64,000 nt of DNA from Phanerochaete sordida (taxonomy: Eukaryota > Basidiomycota > Agaricomycetes > Polyporales > Phanerochaetaceae), in assembly GCA_019973155.2 (NCBI GenBank), contig BPQB01000076.1, forward strand, positions 98,802 to 162,801, written 5' to 3'. Of this stretch, positions 1 to 10,476 are shown in pieces. Position 1 is the stretch's first letter, and each line of letters begins with the position of its first letter. Under the pieces are notes generated by a model. The model made no database searches. It saw nothing but the letters and a program-made list of their open reading frames with translations, and was not told where the DNA came from. Made by a program: the position numbers and the translations under genes.

Positions 1-112
1 GACGTTACAGCGAAATCGTCCGGCTTTTATAGTGGATAACAGCGCTGAGCTTGTGACAGATGTCGCGAGAGGATGGTGGTCAGTCGCAAGTCGAGCGAAA
101 GCCAGGTCGTAA

Positions 113-130
113 GCGCTTAAGCTTAAGCGC
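113..130. repeat. Perfect 18-nt palindrome
   Basis: GCGCTTAAGCTTAAGCGC equals its own reverse complement over all 18 positions; the flanking bases do not extend it. It lies about 750 nt upstream of the GH45 start. A dimeric-protein operator or a cruciform is possible, but function is unknown. Confidence 0.85.
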
Positions 131-826
131 CAGCTTCGTCTCTCTCTAACCCATCGTCCTCCGCTACTTGTCTTGCCCTGCCTTCCTTCGCGTGCTGCCC
201 ATGTCAAAACTATTATTCGACTTAAAGAGAAGTTCTGGATTCTGTCTAACCCAGCTTCAGGCCCACATGCTCGGCTGGCGTATCAGCTGAAATGGCCCAT
301 CGTGGGCGACACGGTTGAGTCTGTCATGACTTTTTTCTTCCTTCGTGGAATCGTGAGATAGTTTCGGGACTCTTAATCGTTCTGTGCCTCTACTGACTAT
401 CAACGGCTTAATGAGCGTTAGGGTCATTTTATTCTCAGGTTCCGGTATGGGCGGCCCACCGTCGGATGTGGGACTCTGGACGACGTCTGAGACCTGTTCT
501 TGCAGCTTTGCAAAGCTCTAGGCCGGCGCATCTTTGGCTCTTCCCTGGCTTTCTTGCCTTGTATTTGAAGCATGTGCAAACATCCTTTACCCGTCCCTAG
601 CATTCTCTACTCGCCGACGCCAGTCACGGGGCCGCCACGAGGTCCCCTCCATGGCAAACATTCGGTCTGGCCACCTGCCGGTCGGTTGGCGGACGGCTTC
701 CAGCTGTCCGTCCGTTAGCTCCGCTTCCGAGGGTGTAACGACAATATACCGCACAACCATAGCGACTGGGCGATCAGAAGGCTATTTATCCACCGTGTCG
801 CATCAACTCCGCCCTTCGCGACTGCA

Positions 827-832
827 TATATG
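827..832 (+). promoter_or_regulatory. Putative TATA box of the GH45 gene
   Basis: TATATG lies 58 nt before the ATG at 885, a position that fits a TATA element followed by a short 5' leader. This is by position and match only. Confidence 0.4.
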
Positions 833-884
833 ACGGTGGTGCGTCGACCATGATTTCTCCAACTCCAATCGACGCAAGAAAGCC

Positions 885-1605
885 ATGGCAAAGCTCTCGA
901 CATTCCTCGGCTTCGTCGCCGTCGCGACTCTCGCGAGCGCGCTGACCACGCTCGAGAAGCGTGCCACGGGCGGGTACGTCCAGCAGGCGTCGGGCCAGGC
1001 GTCCTTCACGATGTACTCGGGCTGCGGCTCGCCAGGTATGTCCTCCGTCTCTTCCAGGTTCCCCTCGTGTCTCACTCAGCACCTAGCCTGTGGCAAGGCC
1101 GCGTCGGGCTTCACCGCTGCGATTAACCAGCTCGCTTTCGGCTCCTCGCCTGGGCTGGGCGCAGGCGACGCGTGCGGCCGCTGCTTCGCGCTGACGGGCA
1201 ACCACGACCCGTACTCGCCGAGCTACAGCGGACCGTTCGGCCAGACGATCGTCGTGAAGGTCACCGACATGTGCCCCGTGGCGGGTAACTCCGAGTTCTG
1301 CGGCCAGACCGTCAGTCACCCGACGAACACGCACAGTATGCCGTTCCAGTGAGTTTCGTTGGCTTGAGTTTAGAAGCGGGATGCTGATGCGGTCCAGCTT
1401 CGACATCTGCGAGGACACCGGAGGCTCCGCGAAGTTCTTCCCGTCGGGCCACGGCGCACTCACCGGTACCTTCACCGAGGTGTCGTGCTCGCAGTGGTCG
1501 GGCTCAGATGGCGGCCAACTTTGGAACGGCGCGTGCCTCTCCGGAGAGACTGCCTCAAACTGGCCGTCGACGGCGTGCGGGAACAAGGGTACTGCCCCGT
1601 CGTAA
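885..1605 (+). CDS. cel45A: Secreted GH45 endoglucanase (Cel45A type)
   Basis: Endo-beta-1,4-glucanase that acts on cellulose or related glucans outside the hypha. Three exons: 885-1035, 1087-1348 and 1398-1605, with introns of 51 and 49 nt (GTATGT..TAG and GTGAGT..CAG). The spliced product is 206 aa. Residues 1-19 form a signal peptide (MAKLSTFLGF..), followed by a short propeptide ending in a KR site. The mature domain starts ATGGYVQQ and carries the Cys-rich core (YSGCGSP, CGKAASG, GDACGRCFALTGNHDP, VTDMCPV, FDICEDTGG). From memory this is very close to Phanerochaete chrysosporium PcCel45A, the subfamily C, expansin-like GH45. There is no CBM1 and no linker, as in that subfamily. Stop at 1603-1605. 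Confidence 0.95.
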
Positions 1606-1808
1606 ATTCCAGGACTGCGCCGCTCTGTTGTATTAGTCGGTGTATTGTCTAAGCAGCGCAGAAACGTTGGCTGAAACCATCGTTTGTACTAGCTGGAGTC
1701 TGCTACTCAACGGAAACACATAGTCTGTTAATACACCGATTTCCCAGATATTGATACATGATGGTATACGCTCGTCATTCTCGAACCCGCTCGGAGCACT
1801 CACGATGC

Positions 1809-4503
1809 TCAGCCCTTCCGCCGCTTCCGCTTCGCTCCCGTACTTGCGCCGAGCACGAGCGGTTTGAGCACCGCGGGGGCGTTTCCCCCCGCCTGCTGCG
1901 CCTCACGGATAGCACTGCGACTGAGGCAGTAGTCTACATGTGCATTCAGGCCTGCGTTGTCCGTCGCCAACTTTCGTGCGCAGATCGGGCAGATGTGCTC
2001 CTCGGCCGCGGGCTCCCTCTCCTCGGGCGGCGGAGTCGGGGCCAGCGTCGAGTGCACCTTCACGTTGCCCTGCTTCTGCGGGCTAACGGAGTGCGAGGAC
2101 GATGCGAAGGGTTCAAGCGGCGGAGGGGCCTTTGCCCTGCTCGGGCCTGCCGTTGAGGAGAGCTTCGACGTTGGGGCGGTGTCTCCGTTGTCGTCGGTCT
2201 CGGCGAGACCGCCCCGCTCGAGCTCTTCGCGCTCGGCGTCTTCGTGTTCGTAGAACCCGGGCATTGCGTCTTCGTAGCCGTCTTGCGTGAGCCGCGGTTC
2301 GTCATTGTCGTCACGCTCTTTCTGGCCTTCCTCGTCCAGCCGGCGTTTCTTGCGCGGAGAGCTGCCTGCACTTTCAAAGAACTGGGGGTGAAATAAGATG
2401 TCTGTATGCATGGGAACGAAATGAGACTCACCCGCTTGATGCTCCCCGGCTTGTCCGCTTCTGCACGAAGGTCCTTGAGCTTGGTGACACGCAGCCCGAT
2501 TAGGCGGAGGCGGAGGGGCAGCTCCGGCAAGAGAAGTTCTTTTCCTGTCTGTAGACGCACTCGAGTCATGTAGGGACTTCAAGAGAATTCGTTGGCTTAC
2601 TGCAAACAGGTCATCTTTCTTCGTCGAGATCCAGCGGTCGAAAGATTTTGCACGAGTAAAGACTGTCGATCCAGTGAGTTCTTGCCTCGGACAAGAAGCG
2701 ATGAAAATGTTACCCTGATAAGTATCAAGCTTGTACTTCAGGGTCACCGTCTTGCCCGTCCACCCGGTGCGCTCCATATCTTCACTCAAATCGGCCGCGA
2801 CCTCTTCTAGCTTTCGGAGGATATCCTCCTTTGTTGATAGCGTGTGGAATGTCCTGCCACAAAAACAGATATCAGCACCATCGTATACCCCGAAATCAGC
2901 GACCTACCGCTCCGAGCCGATGCTCTTTCTCTCTTCGCGCTGACCAGGCTCGACGACGTTCGATGCGATGCCCAGGTAGGTTTGGAGCAGGAAGTGCAGG
3001 CCGAAGTATCGGTCCATGAGTGCGAGCGTCGCGCGATGCGTGTAGATGTCGCCACAGGTCTGCAGCTTTCATTGAACGCATATTTCGAGCATGGAGGCGA
3101 AAGGACGCACCTTGATGCCGATGCTCTCGAGCAGCCGTTCATTTACTCTACCGACTCCGGGAATCTTGCGGATGGAGAGGTCGTGCATGAACGCTTTGAC
3201 AGCGGCGGGACTGAACTCCAGCGCAAACTGCCCGTTTGGTTTATTCTAACCAATTGTGCAGTCAGCGCGAACGAATTTAGTGAGGCGTATAGTAGACGCG
3301 TACTCTGTCTGAGCAGATCTGATGTCACTTTGGTAAGCTGGTAAGCACAAGCTACATATGGCTCATCTGGCGTTACCTTGGCCAGCATCTGCAGGGGGAA
3401 GAGTCAGACGTACGAGGAAGTACTGGAAGAGGCAAAGCTAACCTTGTTTGGTGCGATACCTGCGCTAACGGTCAATTTTGTCTCTCGGTGCACCGTCTCA
3501 CGCATCTCTTGCACACAATCGTCTGCAGTGAGGAGGTGCTCTTCGCAATATTTGGTGATGCTAGTTTGCCATTGTGAGACGCATTACTGCAGCATGATGA
3601 GCAAACGCACTTCAGGTACCCCTCGTCGCAGCCGGCAGCACACATTGTCGGGTCGTACCGCCGGAAGATGTCCATGATCTGCTTCGAGAGCTCCATGTAC
3701 CGGACGAAGTGTGTGGATATCACGATGAGCTCGGGGCAAAGCTTCTTGGCGACGAATTCTGCGTGGGGCCGACACTAAGCTTCAGAGAAAGCAGCGAGAG
3801 TGCACGACATACCCGCCATTCCCGAGCGTACACCAAATTTGCGCGCTGCATATGACGCCGTAGATACAACGCCATGACCGACGGCGAAGGGCTTGCCCGC
3901 CAACGAAGGGTCGTCGAGCAGCTCCACGGAGGCGTAGAAGGCGTCCATGTCAACGTGGACGATGATCTGGGTCAGGTCGCGCTGTTCTTCCATCTTGGTT
4001 AGCTACGCGGCAAATTAGCATAACTGGCGATGATAGAGTGATTCGTGCATACGAGGGCATCGGCGGAGTGTTCGGCTTTCGCTTCCGCGGAGGTCAGCTA
4101 TCTGGGTGGCACAACAAGCGAGGTACGGACGGACCGATGTCTGCCTCACGCAGGATATCATCTCGCACTTTCAGAATCTTAGCTATCCGCTCCGTCAACT
4201 CCTTGTCCTTCCGCTTCTCGTTCTACCAAGGCAGTAAATGACTTACATACACGAGCTGTGAGTGGGCAGGATACATACCTCATAGAACTTCGAGCCCTTC
4301 GAGGCCTCAGCAATAATCTTATTAATCTCAGTTTGGTCCTTTGCCAATCTGATGAGGGGGACTCGTCAAGCGTCGCCGGCAATTCGAGTGTAATCAGCCA
4401 CGCACCCAGCCTTCATGATGGACGGCCCCGCCAGTCGTCTGAGAAAGCTGGCGGTGTCCTGAGAGGCCGCCGGTGCTGCTTTCTCGTCATCGTGCTCGTG
4501 CAT
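1809..4503 (-). CDS. DNA polymerase kappa (Y-family translesion polymerase)
   Basis: Error-prone polymerase that bypasses damaged template bases in the nucleus. Many exons on the minus strand. The start at 4503 gives [11 protein letters not shown], then the N-clasp ([10 protein letters not shown], spliced at 4406/4348 to [25 protein letters not shown]). A 53-nt intron joins ..LREADI to [11 protein letters not shown]. The palm holds the metal-binding [13 protein letters not shown] and the second acidic motif GCDEGYLK. Thumb and little-finger exons follow ([38 protein letters not shown]). The C-terminus has one Rad18-type UBZ finger ([10 protein letters not shown]) that should bind ubiquitinated PCNA, then a basic tail (KRKRRKG). 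It diverges from the helicase gene at 4962. Identification is firm; some splice sites are approximate. Confidence 0.92.
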
Positions 4504-4961
4504 GATATCGCGCTGGGCTCTTCGAGGGATGAGACATGCGACGCGGTGCGCCGCAGCAGAGCGTCGGCTCAGCAAGATGCGCGACCGAAACAAGGAGGGG
4601 AGCGCCTCGCATGTCACGCTCTCGCGTGAGATAACGTGTTGTCACAGCGCGCCTCGTCGCCTTGCTAGTGCTCCGCGTTGCGTTCATCAGCTCCTACAAG
4701 ATGACCCAACGTGACTTAGCTCAAGAGAAACACCGCAGAGACCGGCGGGGTTTTTTGCAGTAATCCAAATGCGAGGTGCTTGCCAGGTAAGCTGGGGATC
4801 ATGAAAAGTGAACGGACAACCCGTTTGAGAAATCGCCCAACCGCTTTCTGTCCCTTCGACGCTTGGTAAGCACCTACGATTTTTGCGACAGTTCATTGCT
4901 CGCCTCTTGACCACCATCCAGATTGTGGTCCATCCCCCACTGGCACGTCACTGGCCGAAGC
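4504..4961. promoter_or_regulatory. Shared upstream region of polymerase kappa and helicase genes
   Basis: These 458 nt separate two divergently transcribed DNA-metabolism genes and so hold both promoters. No coding signal or clear motif is seen. Confidence 0.5.
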
Positions 4962-6770
4962 ATGGCGGAAGACACTATCTCCCTCGATTCTCTCGATGAC
5001 CTCCTGCGCGAGAAATCTGGACTGCCCAAGCTCGAGAAGTTCAAGCTCGTCCATGCGCTGGACCTTTGTCTTGGAAAAGACCTCTTTCTGGTTGCCCCCG
5101 GTGAAAGCAAGATCCACATCATCGCAGCGCCAGCTCTCGTAGCGCAGGCGGCGAACCAGAGCGCGATAGGCTTTGTTGTAGTGCCGGTCAAGCCATTAAT
5201 GGAGGATCACGTAGGTTTATGTCGATATATGCGCGTCATAAGAAAGCTCATGTTTTCATATTCATAGGCGAAAACACTTCGCGCATTCGGTTTACGCGCA
5301 GTAGCAATTAACGACCATAACCTGCGACGTGCTGCAGCAGACGGTCGAGACCTCTGGGATGAAGTTCGCTCTGGCGATGATGTCAGGCTGGCTGTCGTAA
5401 CGTCGTCTATGATGCAAGACGAGCGCGTCTCCGGCATCCTGCGCAACATGAAGACCAAGTCTTTGGTCCGCTGGGTCTTTCTCGACGAAGTGCAGCTCTT
5501 CAACGAGTCCGTTGCCTGCGGCTACCCTCCGCCGTACCAAGGACGTCGTCTCGAGAAACTGCGTACTCGTTTACCTTCCTCGACAGTCTTCGGTGCCTTT
5601 GCTGGCTCAATCAGCGTCTTCGAAGCTCATGTCATTGCGTCTGATCTTGGTCTCTGCGAGGGTAAATACATCGACGCTCGCTATTCCCTCAATCCCTCGC
5701 ATGTCAAATACGTCCCACGGTTGATGACTCACCCCACGTCTGGCTCCAAGTTCTACGATCTTGCCTGGCTCATTCCCTTCGACTTGAAATCGGCGGACGC
5801 AATTCCTACCACCCTTATCTACTGTCAAATGCTTGAAGTTGGCGGGGATGTCATGCGCTTCCTAGATAGCCTCATCCCCGACCATATCCCCAATCGAACC
5901 AACCTGATCAAGTTGTACAGCACTACCTTTTCGGAGGGCTATCGCGACAGCTTCCAAGACGATATGAAGGCTGGTTCACTCCGCGTCGGAATCTGTACCG
6001 ACACTTGGACCTACGGTCTCGACATTCCGAACGTCCGCCAAGTAGTCGTCTTCGGCGAGATCGAGTCTTACTCGAGGATCAAGCATGCTATTAGCCAGGC
6101 TGGCCGCGATGGAAGCCCGGCGACCGCCTATGTGTACATGCCGCCTTGGGCGCGGGATGTCCCTCCCGAGGAATGGAAGGGCAAGAAGGCTGTGGAGGAC
6201 GCGATGAGGCGGGAGAGTCTACCGCCGGTCATACGAGACTGGTTTAATGCAGCCGAGCCCTCGGCGACTATCCGGTGTTGCCCTCGGCAAGTCGACCTCG
6301 AGTTCCACGGCGAGCCAATCATCCTTCCTACCGACAACTGCTGTTCGTACTGCCACCCAGACGCCGAATCGACGAGAGCCGACGCAGATACCATTTTCAA
6401 ACACAACGCGGTTCTCGAGTGCGATGTGCTCCTGACGCAGCCGCTGTCCCCATCTGAAGATCCGTTTCCACCCCTCGAACCGGACGTTCTGGCGTCGATT
6501 ACACGTTCGCTCGAAGACTGGCGCTGCACGCAATGGTACAAGATATGTAGCCCGGACGAGGACCTGCCCTCTGTCGTTTTGCTCCCGAGCCACCGTCTCA
6601 ACAAGCTTGCAGAGCGGGCGCACATCTGCTCCTCATACGAAATATTCTGTTGGATTTTGGAGGGCTGGAACTATCTGGACGAGCAGGGCGAAGCCCTCTA
6701 CTCTTTTCTCAGGGAGACCGTGCAGTCGCATACAGGGGCATCGACAGCATGCACTTTGACAACGCCATAA
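4962..6770 (+). CDS. RecQ-like superfamily 2 helicase with degenerate motifs
   Basis: Two exons, 4962-5210 and 5269-6770, with a 58-nt intron. I chose the ATG at 4962 (MAEDTISLDSLDDLL) because it matches the usual start of the expanded agaricomycete helicase family; an in-frame ATG at 4923 would add 13 residues. The order is helicase domain 1 (LVAPGESKIHIIAAPALVAQAA, VVVPVKPL, DEVQ in place of DEAH), helicase domain 2 (TTLIYCQML, GYRDSFQDDMKAGSLRVGICTD, TYGLDIPNVRQVV, ISQAGRDGSPATAYVY), then a Cys-rich zinc region (CCPRQ..CCSYCHP) and an unknown C-terminal segment. The Walker A loop lacks the GKT/GKS core (it reads APGESKI), so ATP hydrolysis is doubtful. The frame is intact, so this may be a domesticated or newly decaying copy. 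Confidence 0.8.
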
Positions 6771-7682
6771 TCTCCGCCTCTTTGTGATCGAGCCTCGCTA
6801 TGTTTTTGCCGAGTCTGGCTTCCCCCGGATCAAACTGCATGATAGAGATTCGATAATGTCACCTTCTGACGACCAAAGCTCCGCCATTCTTGTGGTGCTC
6901 GTGCTTGATGTGTGATGCGGTATTATTCATTTTATTCGTTCTCTTGTGGGCTCGGACTTCGTGTACTGTAGCGTTATATATTATCACGGGATCTGTTATA
7001 TACATGAGGACCGTTTGTAGGTGAGGCGTGTACGCATGCGGGCGCACCCTGTCCGTTATTTAGTCCGGCGGAGTAGCGGTTGGTGTGTTTCACTTCTTCT
7101 TCAGCTTCCACGGCGGAAGCATTGAACTGTCTTACTGGCGGGTCTGCTACCAAGCGGAGCAGTAGAGCACGTCGCTATTGTACGCGGGAGATGGACACCC
7201 TGCCGTACCAAAGTGTACGGTAACCAAGCAGTATGCAGTACGGGGAATCGGAGACACGCGCGATGCCAGATGTAGTCGAAGACCGCGAAGATCGAGCCTT
7301 TCTGATAGGATGTGATTATTCCGACTATGCCGTGGGCGTCGTGATAATTCTCGTCAAACTTACAATGTCAGGCCGCAAACGAAGCGATGCAGAAGCGATA
7401 TGCACGTAAAGAGCAGCGCACTCTCGATTATGATTAGGATGAACATACTAGTAAGCCACGGTAGTACAGAATATCAGCCGACCCCACGGCGCTGCCTGTA
7501 GCCCGGGACCCATACCATATACTGTACTGTATAATCTCGATAAATATACACTCGGCTTTCGAAAGACGTATTCGTTCAGGCGGTTGTTCAGACGCTGATT
7601 CTTGGTGCTCAGTGCTCGTCAGTCTCAACAACCGGCTGAGTACCGACAACCGCTTCGAGCGACACGGATTTCTGAGCATTCG
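6771..7682. other. Intergenic region
   Basis: Lies between the ends of the helicase (+) and 7TM (-) genes. It is comparatively AT-rich, with TA-rich patches near 6930-7010 and 7500-7550 that fit 3' UTRs. No gene, tRNA or repeat is recognised. Confidence 0.5.
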
Positions 7683-9122
7683 CTATCGATCAGCTGCTGC
7701 CTGTGAAGCCGCGCCCGACCTGAGACTCATTGTGGGAAGCGCTACTTCGGTAGCCCTGAAGATCTCGCCAATACCAAATTGGACAATAATAAGGCAGTAG
7801 GCAAGCCCCGAGAGCGGTGCAGCCTTTGCCATGTTAGCAAATCAAGTCCCCAGATCAGGCCAGCACTTACGAAGCTGATGCAGGTAAAAACTACATAGGA
7901 TCGGCAGAAGAAAGAAATCGTCATGGCTATGCCGGAGATGCTGGGCGTGCAATTAGCAATGCATTCTAGGCTTTCCTATCCACACCTACGTAAATAACAC
8001 AGCACTCTCAATGATAGTCGTCACAACTCGCTGCATCGCAGCATGTAAGTGCGATGGAATCTTCACTTGAACCTTGGGTACGTACCAGAGCTATTGTCGA
8101 GTGGAGACAAGTCGAGACTTGCTCCAGCGATCGATGTATGCTCCAAACCTTGTACGATATAAATACTGGGAGCATGTTAGCTATGGTGCCGTAATATAGA
8201 ACGGCGGACATGCCTGAGCAAAACACGTTTGTCCTGTACAAAAGCACATTAGACGTTCTCGTATCCAACATTAACTCAATGGTAGATGTATGTCACGTAC
8301 GCGACATTGGCCGTGAGCCCGGCACCAAGCCAAGGCGCTGCACATTCTGTCAATGCTGGCAAAGTCGCAGGACTGCGTAGAACGGACCACATGGCGATGT
8401 GAAATATTGTCCCGGCCTCAATCCATGCATGTGGTAGAGGAACATCGCCCCACTGGCTGACGCATCATCATTAGAACGCAAATTGTAGGCGACTGCAGCA
8501 ACATACCCAGCGTTCCTGCGTACGTACAAAGAGGTATTGTCGTAATACGCCAGCAGCGTCCCCATAATTGCCAGAGGCGATAGATCTGTGAGCTCAGATG
8601 AGGCCGCGATGCTAAGATGCTGTTTACGTCCAGCATACCATAATGAAGTCACAGATTCCTGCTTCTACGACATATACTCCTATTCGCGCAACGTCGAGGC
8701 TATCCGAGAGGCTGATGAAATATACCAGAGGTCCATCGAGGGTGCTTCCTTGACCAAAGAAGCCTTTGAAGATGCGTGCGACCTCAATCACCCATTGCTA
8801 GTGGCAACATTTTGTCAGCTATGGAGATCTATTTGAGTACGGAGAAGTACGCACCGTCGTGATATTGGCAAAGAGAACGACATTCGCAACTGTCACTAGG
8901 AGTCTCGAGGTCCCCATGGTGCCAGTCCAGGGCTTCCGACTGTCAATCCCCACTAAAAAGTACATCGACACGATGAAGAGGACGATGTACATTCCTGAAA
9001 TAAGGGTGTCGACAAGTCAGATGTGCAAAGCCATTACCATTCTACAAAGCTCTCGCACCGTAAAGCAGAGTCTGGAGCAACAGTCCCAAAAGCTCGGCAA
9101 AGGGAGGGGAGACTTGAGCCAT
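7683..9122 (-). CDS. Fungal seven-transmembrane protein of unknown function
   Basis: Multi-exon minus-strand gene. The start at 9122 gives MAQVSPPFAELLGLLLQTLL. Exon 1 ends at 9059 and splices to GMYIVLFIVSMYFLVGIDSR. Further exons read TSRLLVTVANVVLFANITT; VARIFKGFFGQG; YVVEAGICDFIM; IYRLWQLWGRCWRITTIPL; TNVFCS joined to VFISYKVWSIHRSLEQV; MQRVVTTIIESAVLFT; and a last exon APLSGLAYCLIIVQFGIGEIF ending SGAASQAADR-stop at 7683. Alternating hydrophobic helices, the IYR-W motif, YKVW-HRS and the IIESA segment are hallmarks of a large agaricomycete family of about 330-aa integral membrane proteins with no known role. It is not a recognised classical GPCR. Exon edges are approximate. Confidence 0.75.
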
Positions 9123-10112
9123 GGAAGATGTTGGGTGCAGTTCAGGGGCACTTTGTGGGTGGAGAGGAACGTCGGGAGGTTTGAGTCTATCGCCGTGAGC
9201 TATAGATCGCAGCTATCGCTTGACAGCTCCGGACAGCGGCACCTTCAGCTTGCGACAGGCTATGCGATCACCGTTACGCACTGATTTCGGAGTATTCTTG
9301 TGCAAATTTCGACGGCTTTGTGGGTGAGATAATTGTTGCTCGTGGCTGCCACCTGGATCACCGTTGCGGAGAAAGAATCAGAGGCATGATAAAGCTGTGG
9401 TAGGACAGAACTTGCTGTCGGTTCAGAAAGCATCGAGCGGGCGGCCAACAGTCTCTGAGAATAGTTGACGGCGGCCATCAGTTGAGGATGAAGGATCAGG
9501 ACCTGTGGTGTCTCCTGTGAGTTAGAGTTATGCTCACAGCCTCAGGAGAACAAACCTTTTCGAGGACTATATTCTCATCTCCTTAATGTTTAGTGTTGTT
9601 ACTTAGGTCTCTCGCAAGCTGGGGCACCAGGGGCCGGCAAATTCAGCCTGTCTTTCATCGCTTCCTGTCCGCGCTGCTGGGCCCAGCGTAGTAGGCCTGT
9701 ACCGACCGCCCAAAAGCACAGATCCAGACCCGACTCGTGCATTCAAGCCCTGCCGCCCGTACCGAGGCGAGGGATGTCGATGAAGCTTGAAACTGCAAGC
9801 TTGAAGGTCCGATGGTCGCTTTTGCTAGGCTCGCTTCCAGCCTCTAGATCTTAAATTGCAGAAGAGGCGGCCTATCGCCCGGCTTCTTTGCTACCACTTC
9901 CTTGCCACTTCCACTAATACCCTAATCATTGCTCCTGAGCTTGAAGAAAGCCATGCACTCTTACCACGTTACATCTCGCCATTGCGGTTGTCTGTCCACG
10001 TCGGGGGGCGTACAATCTTGCGCTGCGATTCACTGTCGCGTCGCCTCCCGGATTCTGTGATAGTTAGGTTGAAGTATAGGTTGAAGTATACTCCTCACCT
10101 TTTTCTCTCGTC
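9123..10112. other. Intergenic region with a small tandem duplication
   Basis: Upstream of the 7TM gene and of the tRNA. The only structure noted is a direct duplication of AGGTTGAAGTAT near 10066-10090, just before the tRNA. No coding exon is supported. Confidence 0.5.
10066..10090 (+). repeat. Tandem duplication of a 12-nt unit upstream of tRNA-Phe
   Basis: Two head-to-tail copies of AGGTTGAAGTAT end about 23 nt before the tRNA 5' end. This could be slippage, or part of the upstream region sensed by RNA polymerase III. Function is unknown. Confidence 0.6.
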
Positions 10113-10194
10113 GCCGTGATAGCTCAGTTGGGAGAGCAACAGACTGAAGCCCCTTGCTTTCTGGAGGTCGCCTGTTCAATCCAGGCTCATGGCA
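10113..10194 (+). tRNA. tRNA-Phe (anticodon GAA) with a 9-nt intron
   Basis: The cloverleaf folds by eye. Acceptor GCCGTGA pairs with TCATGGC (one G-T), with discriminator A. The D arm is GCTC..GAGC. The anticodon loop is CTGAAG with GAA at 10146-10148. The T arm is GCCTG-TTCAATC-CAGGC. An intron, CCCCTTGCT, sits one base 3' of the anticodon, the canonical nuclear tRNA intron position. Base 27-43 is an A-G mismatch. A TTTTGTTTT run just downstream can serve as the RNA polymerase III terminator. Confidence 0.93.
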
Positions 10195-10476
10195 TTCGTT
10201 TTGTTTTCTGCGTCCTTACAATAATAGTGTTGTGCTCGAAAGTCGAGATTCTGGTCAGTGGTCATGGTTTGGATTTTTTTTTTGAAGAATTATGAAGGTG
10301 CCTGTGAGCCACCAACGAGGTCACCCTTTTCTGTCGCTGGAGAAAACGCTGGCGCTTAGTGCATTAACGCCACAAAGCCGTCTGCCCCGATTGGGATTGG
10401 CTCTCACTCCTCCACAAACGTCCAACTCATACCCGCCAACGTCGCCTGTCCGCCCTCGCAACCACCAGCAACCACC

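Larger units (their letters stand above)
1..884. other. Intergenic / upstream region of the GH45 gene
   Basis: No convincing coding exon is seen. The stretch holds one perfect 18-nt palindrome at 113-130 (separate entry) and the presumed promoter of the GH45 gene. Short open frames here have no recognisable domains, signal peptide or splice logic. Confidence 0.6.

Noticed and set aside
1..884. Short open frames upstream of GH45 (for example 534-833)
   Set aside because: No homology or signal; consistent with non-coding promoter DNA.
4962..6770. Calling the helicase an active RecQ enzyme
   Set aside because: The Walker A core is missing, so activity should not be assumed.
7683..9122. Classifying the 7TM protein as a pheromone GPCR
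   Set aside because: Motifs differ from Ste3-type receptors; it fits a generic fungal 7TM family.
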